A DNA stretch of 64,000 nt, from positions 1-64,000 of IMG/VR virus record IMGVR_UViG_3300031885_000005. One strand, written 5' to 3'. This DNA comes from a virus. The translations under genes were made by a program, and so were the position numbers. Below are positions 50,315 to 57,619 of the stretch, in pieces. Positions within the stretch are counted from its first letter, which is position 1, and each line of letters opens with the position of its first letter. The notes below the pieces were generated by a model, which did not search any database, had not been told where the DNA came from, and saw nothing but the letters and a program-made list of their open reading frames with translations.

Positions 50315-53300
50315 TTATTCACTATAATAAGGTTTAAGTTCTTTTTCTTCTATAAAATCTTTTTCAGTAAAAGTAGGTTGAGATTTAATTATTGGAATTT
50401 CTTGTTCGGGTATTTCTTTCTTTTTACGTTCTTTTTTGGGTTTAGTTATTATTCCAATTTTTTCTTTATCCCATCTTAATGCATCAAAAATTTTTTCTGA
50501 AATATCTAAAATATTTCTTTTAATCATCATATCATAATCTACTTCGATTATTTGATTTTGAGTTTCCTCATCATAAGCGAGTACATTTTTTTCTATTATT
50601 GTGTGGGATTCTTTTAATTCTTTTTTTCCAGTTTCTTTATTTTTTCTCATTGATTTAGCATGTCTTTCTGCTTGTCCAAAAGATTTAACATAACAGTAAT
50701 AAAAAGTTTCTCCCGAATTTTTTTCTATTCCAAACAATTTCTTAGAATAATCCAAGGCTCTTAAAAAGATGGGAGGACTTTTATAGTCCTGTATATTATT
50801 TATTTTAGAAGGAAATCCTATTTCAATTATAGGAACTTTCTTAATTGTTTCTTTTTGTGAAGCAATAAATTCAATAATCGCTTCTTGAGATTCGTTATTA
50901 AGAACTTTTTCTATTAATTCTTCTTGAAATTTTTTCATAAAAATAGAACTATTCCTTCTCTTTACTTCAACCCCTTTAATTTCTTTTTTAATTCCTGTAG
51001 GAGTTTTTAAATAACCAATGTAATGGCAAAGGGCTACCACTAATAATCTATCAAATATACCTTCAGTTTCAAATTCTATTCCTAAATTATCTTTATTATA
51101 TTTTTCTTTAGCCCATTGATTTACTAACTGATTTAATAAATTGGTTGGGTCTTCTTTAGTTTGACAAAAAATACTGTCAGTATCTAAATAGGTAACTTTT
51201 ATTTCTTGTTCTTGTAATTTATTTTCTACATAATGGAGTAAATCTCTTACTATACTCGTAATTGCAGAAGCTATTCGAACATCATATAATCGGAATACTT
51301 TCAGAGCAGTTACTCCAAAAAGGCTATTTGTAAGTGCCTTGATTGCTTCATATTTTATCTGTAAATCTTTTGCTTCTTCACTTTCTGGGTCTAAAGATTT
51401 AAGTTGCTTTTTTAATATATCTTTTTTGATGATTAATTTTTTTGCAATTATGGGAAGTAAAGTATTTGGATTTTGCTTAACATAAATAGAATATTTTACT
51501 TCATTAGTTTCTCGGTCAGTTATATCTATTTTCTGTTCATTTTTATTTTCGGTAAGATTAGCAATATCTAAACAAAAATTAATAATGGCTTGGGGATAGG
51601 CACTACTTAAATCGAGTTTATAGACTTGTTCAAAACGACCAAGTTCTGCTCTTCTGTAAGCTCCTTCAAATTCTTTACCCTCCTCTATTATAATATCTTC
51701 CGCATATTTTTTTGAAGGAAGTACTATACCCATTTTTTTTGCCTCAGTTAAAAGCATTACATCAAGTACTTTTGAATTTCCACTTAATACTATTCGTTCC
51801 TTGTATCTTATTAAAAAATTGTGATATTCGTTTTCTATGCACCAAATTTTACCTTCATATTGAATCTCTTTTTTAGCATGATAACGAAATAATTTAAGTG
51901 GTTTTTTTACAATATTTCCTTCATAATATGTAAATCCGTTTTTAATTCTTTTATGTGTACTGACATTCCATCCAGCTAAAATACATAATAATTGAAATTG
52001 GTCGAGTAATTCTTTATTTTTAGAATAATAACAACCACTATTCTTGGTTTGCCAATGCCCATCCCCTTTCATCATTGTTTCTATTAATAATCTTTTTTGT
52101 TGAATAGATAATTCATAAACAAAAATCGGTAATTCTTTTTCATTATTTAATAATTGCTTATATAAACTTGTATCTCTTGCCCTAATACGAAAATTAATAC
52201 ATTTATTTTTTTTGTGGATATATTTAGAATATCCTAAATTTTCTTGATTTAATAATTCCTCTATTTCATTCGCTTTCTTTCCTTTATTTTGATAAATAGA
52301 AATACCCTTCAATTGTTTTTCAAAATGTCCTTCAGAAACTATCCAACCAATAAGTTTTATTTGATTGTCAGTTAGTTGATTAAATTTTCCCTCATAACCT
52401 TCAGAACCCACAAAGAAATATCTATCATCTCTATCAGGTATAGAATCTATAGTATTTTCTTCTAATTTGAGTTTATTACGTTCAGGTCTATTATAAGTCA
52501 TTAAAAATTTATGATTTGGAGTAACACAAAAATTAATTCGTTCATTATCATAATTTATCATTATTCCTTTATAATCATAAATAAATAGATTTTTAATTTT
52601 TGATAATTCTAATTGTAAAGTTTTCGGATTCATGGAATAAACTCTATCCGATTTTTTTATTTCATTATATTTCTTCCAACCATTTTTTGTGAGAAGTTCT
52701 GTTTGTTCATCAAGACAATGCCAAGTCAAATCCTCCCAAATACATTTCCCCATTCTGCGAATTTCGTCATAATAGGAGATTATCTTTTTTTGGTTTTCGA
52801 TTTCAATCATATCTTTTATATCTTCAATATTTTTTTCTTTAATTTCTTCAGTAATTTGGCTAAAATCTACTTTCTTTTTTGGAGGTTTTCCCAAATACTT
52901 TTGAGCAATAGAATCTAAAGCATAGGATACTTCTTTATTATAAATTTTTTTAAATAAATCCAAATAATCTAATATACTAATACCTTGAGGATAAGGAATT
53001 TCATCCTCTTTTCTTCCATAGCGACATTTTTGAATCGGACTAATTAATTCTGCTAAATTTAATGACCATAATTTTTTTATTCTCATTGCAAGATAAGGAT
53101 AATCAAATGCTATAAAATTCCACCCCAGCAAAATATCTGGTTGCTCATCTTTTATATATTTAATAAAATCTTTTAACAATTTATCTTCAAGTTCATTCCA
53201 ATCTTTAACAGCAATTCTTGGGTCAACATAATCTTTTAAATAAAATGTTTTGATTTCTTTAGATAAAGAATTATAAATACTAATACAGGTAATTGGTTGA

Positions 53301-53698
53301 TTAGGATAGAGATAATTGGGTATTCCTCCCTTTGTTTGGATTTCAATATCAATAAAAATATATTTGATTGGAGATTTAATAATTTCCCCTACCTTATCAC
53401 ACAAATATCGTTTCGTAAACAAAACATCTGCTTCGTAGGAATTTTCGTCTCTTTTGCGAGAAACTTCTGAAGGCAATTTACAAAATACTTTATTTACTTT
53501 TTTTCCGTTAATAGTTCTAAAAATTCCTGTCGAAGATTCTTGATAAAAATAAGGCATAAAATTCTTATCCCTAAACTGAACCAATTGCCCATCGGGTTGG
53601 CGATTAAAGAGGACAATTTCTCTCCCCAAATTACTTATATTCTGAATCGGAAAATTTAAAATATGTCCTCCAATTTTAATAAATGAAAAGGTCTCCAA
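50315..53698 (-). CDS. Family B DNA polymerase, intein-containing
   Basis: A 1127-residue precursor; 813 residues remain after removal of an intein. The proofreading exonuclease has YIFIDIEI (115-120) and GWNFIAFDYPYL (192-203). The polymerase core has KLDLSSAYPQ (about 695-702), KALTNSLFGV and TYLDTDSIF, the A, B and C motifs. It starts at a TTG with GGAAGAG seven bases upstream and overlaps the receiver-like gene by 43 bases. The C-terminal 60 residues are basic then acidic. It should be the replicative enzyme of the phage. Confidence 0.9.
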   Translation of the reverse strand: METFSFIKIGGHILNFPIQNISNLGREIVLFNRQPDGQLVQFRDKNFMPYFYQESSTGIFRTINGKKVNKVFCKLPSEVSRKRDENSYEADVLFTKRYLCDKVGEIIKSPIKYIFIDIEIQTKGGIPNYLYPNQPITCISIYNSLSKEIKTFYLKDYVDPRIAVKDWNELEDKLLKDFIKYIKDEQPDILLGWNFIAFDYPYLAMRIKKLWSLNLAELISPIQKCRYGRKEDEIPYPQGISILDYLDLFKKIYNKEVSYALDSIAQKYLGKPPKKKVDFSQITEEIKEKNIEDIKDMIEIENQKKIISYYDEIRRMGKCIWEDLTWHCLDEQTELLTKNGWKKYNEIKKSDRVYSMNPKTLQLELSKIKNLFIYDYKGIMINYDNERINFCVTPNHKFLMTYNRPERNKLKLEENTIDSIPDRDDRYFFVGSEGYEGKFNQLTDNQIKLIGWIVSEGHFEKQLKGISIYQNKGKKANEIEELLNQENLGYSKYIHKKNKCINFRIRARDTSLYKQLLNNEKELPIFVYELSIQQKRLLIETMMKGDGHWQTKNSGCYYSKNKELLDQFQLLCILAGWNVSTHKRIKNGFTYYEGNIVKKPLKLFRYHAKKEIQYEGKIWCIENEYHNFLIRYKERIVLSGNSKVLDVMLLTEAKKMGIVLPSKKYAEDIIIEEGKEFEGAYRRAELGRFEQVYKLDLSSAYPQAIINFCLDIANLTENKNEQKIDITDRETNEVKYSIYVKQNPNTLLPIIAKKLIIKKDILKKQLKSLDPESEEAKDLQIKYEAIKALTNSLFGVTALKVFRLYDVRIASAITSIVRDLLHYVENKLQEQEIKVTYLDTDSIFCQTKEDPTNLLNQLVNQWAKEKYNKDNLGIEFETEGIFDRLLVVALCHYIGYLKTPTGIKKEIKGVEVKRRNSSIFMKKFQEELIEKVLNNESQEAIIEFIASQKETIKKVPIIEIGFPSKINNIQDYKSPPIFLRALDYSKKLFGIEKNSGETFYYCYVKSFGQAERHAKSMRKNKETGKKELKESHTIIEKNVLAYDEETQNQIIEVDYDMMIKRNILDISEKIFDALRWDKEKIGIITKPKKERKKKEIPEQEIPIIKSQPTFTEKDFIEEKELKPYYSE
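51776..52717 (-). other. Intein in the DNA polymerase (314 residues)
   Basis: The insertion begins with Cys328 (CLDEQTELLTKNGW, block A) and ends at Asn641 before Ser642. Block B is CVTPNHKFLM; a LAGLIDADG-type nuclease lies in LIGWIVSEGHF and LLIETMMKGDGHW; block F is EYHNFLIRYKERI and block G is RIVLSGN. The penultimate residue is Gly rather than the usual His. Removal would join TWH to SKVLDVMLL, restoring a polymerase core. The homing domain suggests it can spread. Confidence 0.85.
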
Positions 53699-54024
53699 AT
53701 TGCATCTCTTCCGTTGTCTAATAAATAATTCATCATTCTATTTGCACCCACAAAATTCATAGAATGAATATAACACAATGCTTGCTTTTGACTTTCATTA
53801 TCAATCAACCATTTTACAAATGTGTAACCTGTATTTTCTTCATTAGAATCCACCCAAAGTTGATTTCCGAGGTCGTGGTCTAATAGCATTGTTTGAAAAT
53901 CATTTAATAAACATGCTTCTTTAGCTGCGTTTACAGTTTCACAAATAAATAATTCTTGATTCCTCAATAATTGTTTGAATTTTTCTATACGGATAGGATT
54001 ATCTTCTAATATAAGAATTTTCAT
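53656..54024 (-). CDS. Cyclic-phosphate-processing receiver-like protein
   Basis: A 122-residue receiver-style protein (MKILILEDNPIRIEKF, then QTMLLDHDLGNQLW and ENTGYTFVKWLID). It resembles the cyclic-phosphate-processing receiver family, predicted to act on RNA cyclic phosphates or nucleotide repair products. Its true start is at 54024. It precedes the polymerase and overlaps it. The receiver fold is clear; the family assignment is by resemblance. Confidence 0.55.
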   Translation of the reverse strand: MKILILEDNPIRIEKFKQLLRNQELFICETVNAAKEACLLNDFQTMLLDHDLGNQLWVDSNEENTGYTFVKWLIDNESQKQALCYIHSMNFVGANRMMNYLLDNGRDAIWRPFHLLKLEDIF

Positions 54025-54224
54025 TTTTTAAATTCTGAATGAATATGTAATTTTATTGTATTTATTTTTTTAATTAATTCAATCTGTTCATCAGTAATAT
54101 ATCCTTCATAATCAGAATAACCTTTGGCATTTCCTCCTGAATTTATTAATCCTATAGATTCTAATAAATTTCTATTTATTCTGGTTTCTTCTGGTTCTAT
54201 TTGTAACCAAACAAAAGTTTTCAT
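54021..54224 (-). CDS. Unknown protein of 67 residues
   Basis: TAATG coupling with the RecA-like gene. A short protein (KTFVWLQIEPEETRINR, then GYSDYEGYITDEQIELIKKI) that may be a partner of its neighbours. Function unknown. Confidence 0.5.
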   Translation of the reverse strand: MKTFVWLQIEPEETRINRNLLESIGLINSGGNAKGYSDYEGYITDEQIELIKKINTIKLHIHSEFKK

Positions 54225-55243
54225 TATTCTTTCTCCATCTCAATCCATTCAGAATACAGCGATTCTATTTGAGAATCGGTTGGTTTTTTGAACCCGAATT
54301 CATTATAAAAATTGCATCTGGTTTCGGTCTCTTCTGGAGCTGTACCGCTAATTTTTTTCTTTTCTAATCTGTAACAAATCAAAAATCCTATTGGGAATGA
54401 TTTATTTTTATCTCCTATTTTAAATTTATAAGTTGGTGCATCTGCTTTAGTAGCCCGATATGCTTTAATAATAAGTGTAGCCCAATGAGCAAGGGCTTTT
54501 CCTCCACTTAATTTCTCCAACTTGATGTACCCCCCTAAATCCATTCGGCTTTGCCCGATAAGGATGAAAGTTACATTACCTTTATAATTTCCTGAAGCAT
54601 CCATTCTAAAAAATTGGCTAAGACGTCTTGCCAAAAGTGCCATGGTATCTTCCGAAGTGGATTTGGTTTCGCCTTTCTTGGTTTCTTGTTCGCCTTCAGG
54701 ACTTAAAGACTGTACCGAATCAAGTATAATTAAATCAATTACTTTTTCTTTGCTCATCTTTATTGCGGTATCTAAGGCTTCTTCGGCATTATCAAAATGA
54801 CCAATTAATAATTTACTTCTATCTACTCCACATTTATCTGCCCAAGAATTGTCAAATGAAGTTTCAAGGTCTAAATAAAGGCAAATCTTTCCAAATTTCT
54901 GAGCTTGAGCAATTAAATATAATGCAGTAGTAGATTTGGTACTTCCTTTATTACCCCAAATAACAGAAAATGCACCAGAAGGAAATCCCTTAATCATCTT
55001 ATCTAATTCAGGTATTCCTGTAGGGATTCTTTCTCTCTCTGGTTCTTCTGAAGCGAAATGTATTATTTCGTGTCCAAAAGTTTTGCTCAAATCATTAACA
55101 ACTCGTTTAAGGTTGGGATTTATTTCTTCTTTTTTATTATCCTCTTTGCGTTCTTCTAATAATTTATGGCATATTGGAGGAGTTTTAATTATTTCTTCTT
55201 TTGCCTTAGTTATTTTATTCTTACCGCCCTTTTTTCTGCCCAT
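54224..55243 (-). CDS. RecA/UvsX-like recombinase
   Basis: A 339-residue RecA-fold ATPase. Walker A is WGNKGSTKST (residues 97-105), Walker B is IDLIILDSVQSL, with an ISGTAPEE-type end and a Gly-rich loop GGYIKLEKLSGGKALAHW. The N-terminal 70 residues are basic and may be a species-specific extension. It would pair strands during recombination-dependent replication and repair, together with the Mre11/Rad50 pair and the resolvase. AAAGGAGATTAAAG supports the start. Confidence 0.85.
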   Translation of the reverse strand: MGRKKGGKNKITKAKEEIIKTPPICHKLLEERKEDNKKEEINPNLKRVVNDLSKTFGHEIIHFASEEPERERIPTGIPELDKMIKGFPSGAFSVIWGNKGSTKSTTALYLIAQAQKFGKICLYLDLETSFDNSWADKCGVDRSKLLIGHFDNAEEALDTAIKMSKEKVIDLIILDSVQSLSPEGEQETKKGETKSTSEDTMALLARRLSQFFRMDASGNYKGNVTFILIGQSRMDLGGYIKLEKLSGGKALAHWATLIIKAYRATKADAPTYKFKIGDKNKSFPIGFLICYRLEKKKISGTAPEETETRCNFYNEFGFKKPTDSQIESLYSEWIEMEKE

Positions 55244-55275
55244 CTTTAATCTCCTTTAATTTTTTCAGAATAGAA

Positions 55276-55947
55276 CTACGATTTATTAGTTGGGGTAACA
55301 TTGAATATAGTTCCATTTTTAACTTTAACCGTATCACCATTTACCATATTACCTTCGGATTTATTGCCTTCCCCTCTTTTATATGTCATTGTGTAAATTG
55401 TGGTATCATTTATTTCGCTGGTATTAAAAGCTAACTCAATCACCTGAATAAACGTGATTTCCCTAAATGACCAACTTTTTTCTCTGCCATTTACAATAAT
55501 CGTAAATTCTTTGTTTTGTCCAAGAGAATCATTTTTTTCTTCCGCAAATTTAATATTAAAAATAAGCCACTTCCCCAAAATCTCATGAATAAAATAATCA
55601 ACCGCACGTACAATATCTTCTTTTGTTATTGGTTTAAATGTTTTTAAAGTAATTGTATTGTCAAAATAAAGTGGTATATAACTTGCCCTTACTCCATCCC
55701 AAGTTTCAATTACTTTGGATTTTGGAGTTTTAAAATAATTTTTAAAAGCAATATCTAAATCTTTGAATCCATTATAATTTTGAATAGTAAAAAGACCAAT
55801 GTCCGAATCCGCTAAATAAACATCAAATAAACAATCATTCTCATTATTTTGCATCATTTCCCAAGTATCAATAATAAGAGTTTGATTATGAGACCAATAA
55901 TATTTTTCTATTTGTTTGATTAATTTTTTCTTTTCTCTATTACTCAT
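55276..55947 (-). CDS. Two-domain protein with a C-terminal multiubiquitin-like domain
   Basis: A 223-residue protein from the ATG with GGAGG upstream. The first 140 residues (KKLIKQIEKYYWSHNQT, then FKPITKEDIVRAVDYFIHEI) fit no family I know. Residues 146-223 have the look of the multiubiquitin domain: FTIIVNGREKSW, ITFIQVIELAF, IYTMTYKRGEGNKSEGN, GDTVKVKNGTIFNVT and a TNKS end. Bacterial versions occur beside E1, E2 and JAB-type proteins in ubiquitin-like systems, some defensive. No such partner is visible in the window, so this would act with host proteins or alone. The beta-grasp call needs a structural check. Confidence 0.6.
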   Translation of the reverse strand: MSNREKKKLIKQIEKYYWSHNQTLIIDTWEMMQNNENDCLFDVYLADSDIGLFTIQNYNGFKDLDIAFKNYFKTPKSKVIETWDGVRASYIPLYFDNTITLKTFKPITKEDIVRAVDYFIHEILGKWLIFNIKFAEEKNDSLGQNKEFTIIVNGREKSWSFREITFIQVIELAFNTSEINDTTIYTMTYKRGEGNKSEGNMVNGDTVKVKNGTIFNVTPTNKS

Positions 55948-55948
55948 T

Positions 55949-56083
55949 TTATTCCTCCATCCAATCAATTATTAAATTGTACCAAATCAAACTAATTTCT
56001 AATAATTTATAATCTGTATTGATTCCAAATCCAGTAATTGTTAAAGGATAAAAATAAATTTTAAAGATGCCAATTTTTTTCAT
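55949..56083 (-). CDS. Small protein of 44 residues
   Basis: A hydrophobic mini-protein (IGIFKIYFYPLTITGFG, then LLEISLIWYNLIIDW) whose end overlaps the ribosome site of the ubiquitin-like gene. Possibly membrane-associated. Function unknown. Confidence 0.45.
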   Translation of the reverse strand: MKKIGIFKIYFYPLTITGFGINTDYKLLEISLIWYNLIIDWMEE

Positions 56084-56084
56084 T

Positions 56085-56297
56085 TTATTTATAGACCATC
56101 GCAAAATATTTAATTTCTTTCCATAAATCTTTTTCTTTATCTACTCTAAACATGGTTTTTCTTCCTTGTCCATGTTCTATAGTAACTAAAAAAGCAACAC
56201 ATCTATTTTCAATATACATTTTATCTTGATATTGTTCTATTAATCGGTCTATTTTTATAGTTACATCTCTCCAAACTTTATCTTTTAGTCTTTTCAT
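56085..56297 (-). CDS. Unknown protein of 70 residues
   Basis: TTAGGAGG precedes the ATG. A basic helix leads to strands (NRCVAFLVTIEHGQGRKTMFRV) and an amphipathic end (KDLWKEIKYFAMVYK). No family recognised; small alpha/beta fold likely. Confidence 0.5.
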   Translation of the reverse strand: MKRLKDKVWRDVTIKIDRLIEQYQDKMYIENRCVAFLVTIEHGQGRKTMFRVDKEKDLWKEIKYFAMVYK

Positions 56298-56585
56298 TTA
56301 ATTACCTCCTAAAAATCTCTGATTTCCATGCCCATAATTTTTAATAGGTCTTTTTAACCAATCTTCTAATAATGAAATCTGTTGACTTTTTTTTGTAATT
56401 ATAAGAATATTAATACATCCTAATTTTTTTAATTGTTGCAATACTTCATCTTGGATTCCATAACTTTTTTCAAGTATCATAAAGTGATTTTTCTTTACTT
56501 TTTTAATAAAAGTATAATCAAAAGAATTATATTCTCCTGCCAAGATGTTCTTTCCTTTACCTGGGTCAAAACAATAAATTTTCAT
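56298..56585 (-). CDS. Unknown protein of 95 residues, RNase H-like start
   Basis: The opening IYCFDPGKGKNILAGEY recalls the first strand of RuvC-like nucleases, but the later acids are not seen, so activity is doubtful. The rest is mixed, with LKKLGCINILIITKKSQQI. ATGA overlap with the gene before. It may be a relic or a regulator. Confidence 0.4.
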   Translation of the reverse strand: MKIYCFDPGKGKNILAGEYNSFDYTFIKKVKKNHFMILEKSYGIQDEVLQQLKKLGCINILIITKKSQQISLLEDWLKRPIKNYGHGNQRFLGGN

Positions 56586-56917
56586 CTTTTCTCTTTCAAT
56601 AATTTACAAAAATCAGCAAAAGATAACATAATTAATTTTCCTTCCACTTCATGTTCGATTACATATAAGGGAATCTTGGTCGTAGAAAAAGGAAGGGAAT
56701 CTATTAATTCCTCCCATACTTTTTTAGAGAACCATTTTCCTTTATGGGATTTGCATTCACAAAATACATTTTGACTTGTTATATCTGCAAGTTCCGTATT
56801 CCTCTGCCCTCCACTTGAGGCTTTGGAACAACGAACAGGAGGGTTTTCTTGGAAGATTTCCTGTAATCTATCGGCTACCAATAACTCTAATTGTTTACCT
56901 TTATCTTTATTGGTCAT
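56582..56917 (-). CDS. Hjc/VRR-NUC-like PD-(D/E)XK nuclease
   Basis: A 111-residue protein with DKGKQLELLVADRLQEIF, then a central GGQRNTELADITSQ and NVFCECKSHKGKW, giving the D...E-x-K nuclease signature with the conserved first Glu. Archaeal-type Holliday junction resolvases and phage VRR-NUC proteins share it. It could act on recombination intermediates beside the RuvC-like enzyme. Family call by motif. Confidence 0.6.
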   Translation of the reverse strand: MTNKDKGKQLELLVADRLQEIFQENPPVRCSKASSGGQRNTELADITSQNVFCECKSHKGKWFSKKVWEELIDSLPFSTTKIPLYVIEHEVEGKLIMLSFADFCKLLKEKR

Positions 56918-57444
56918 TTTTTGTTTTTACTTAAATTATCTTTTGCCCAAAGGGGTTGGAGATTTTTATAATTAAAACATTTCTTTTGTTCAGATTCTTT
57001 ACTTAAATCAAAAGAAACACAAGGTCTTATATGGTCAACGTGCCAACCATAGTAACCATAATTATTCCAAGACATGCCTGACTCGAATTGAGATTCGAGG
57101 TGTTTCTTCAATTTATCAATACTACATCCTACTAAATTCATAGTAGTAGATAATTTTGGATTGCCTTTTAAAATTTCATTTATTCGTGTTCTTAAATTAC
57201 ATATCAATCTAAAATAAATATCTGCCTTTCTTCTATTTTTGCGATATTTATTAGATTTTATAATATGATTTTTGCGGTATTTTTTCATATATTTTTTAAT
57301 TTTTTCTTTATTTTTTTGTTGATATTTTTTTTGATGTTCTGAGATTTCTAATTTATGTTTAATATAATATTCTGCATGATATTTTTTTCGTTCTATTTTA
57401 TATTTTATATATCTTTTTTTGTCGTAGTTTTTTCTATTAAACAT
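56914..57444 (-). CDS. HNH homing endonuclease, copy 1
   Basis: A 176-residue protein. A Lys/Tyr-rich basic helical N-terminus (KKYQQKNKEKIKKYMKKYR) is followed by LVGCSIDKLKKHLESQF, and the HNH core GWHVDHIRPC...CFNYKNLQPLWAKDNLSKNK. It is paralogous to the one at 60933 (IDHIIPC, NLQPLWAKENLRKG). HNH endonucleases are often mobile. ATGA overlap with the nuclease gene downstream. Confidence 0.75.
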   Translation of the reverse strand: MFNRKNYDKKRYIKYKIERKKYHAEYYIKHKLEISEHQKKYQQKNKEKIKKYMKKYRKNHIIKSNKYRKNRRKADIYFRLICNLRTRINEILKGNPKLSTTMNLVGCSIDKLKKHLESQFESGMSWNNYGYYGWHVDHIRPCVSFDLSKESEQKKCFNYKNLQPLWAKDNLSKNKK

Positions 57445-57453
57445 TTTTATTAA

Positions 57454-57618
57454 TTATAATAAACCAAAAAATCTTATCCAACTAAACTTAAATTTTAAAC
57501 AATAATGTTTGGTAGGTTCTGTAACATGTAAAAAATCATATATTTCACAACGAAATCCACTTACATCATCCAAATCAGGATAATAACAAAATCTGCAATA
57601 TCGGCAAGATTTAAACAT
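57454..57618 (-). CDS. Cys-rich mini-protein, 54 residues
   Basis: KSCRYCRFCYYPDLDD gives two C-x2-C pairs, then GFRCEIYDF and HYCLKFKF. It starts just after the primase gene's end. Likely a zinc protein. Function unknown. Confidence 0.5.
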   Translation of the reverse strand: MFKSCRYCRFCYYPDLDDVSGFRCEIYDFLHVTEPTKHYCLKFKFSWIRFFGLL

Positions 57619-57619
57619 T

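Noticed and set aside
50315-53698. Possible frameshifted or split DNA polymerase
   Set aside because: The frame is continuous and the extra sequence has intein borders and splicing blocks, so an intein explains it fully.
56298-56585. A working RuvC-like nuclease
   Set aside because: Only the first strand motif resembles RuvC; the other catalytic acids were not found.
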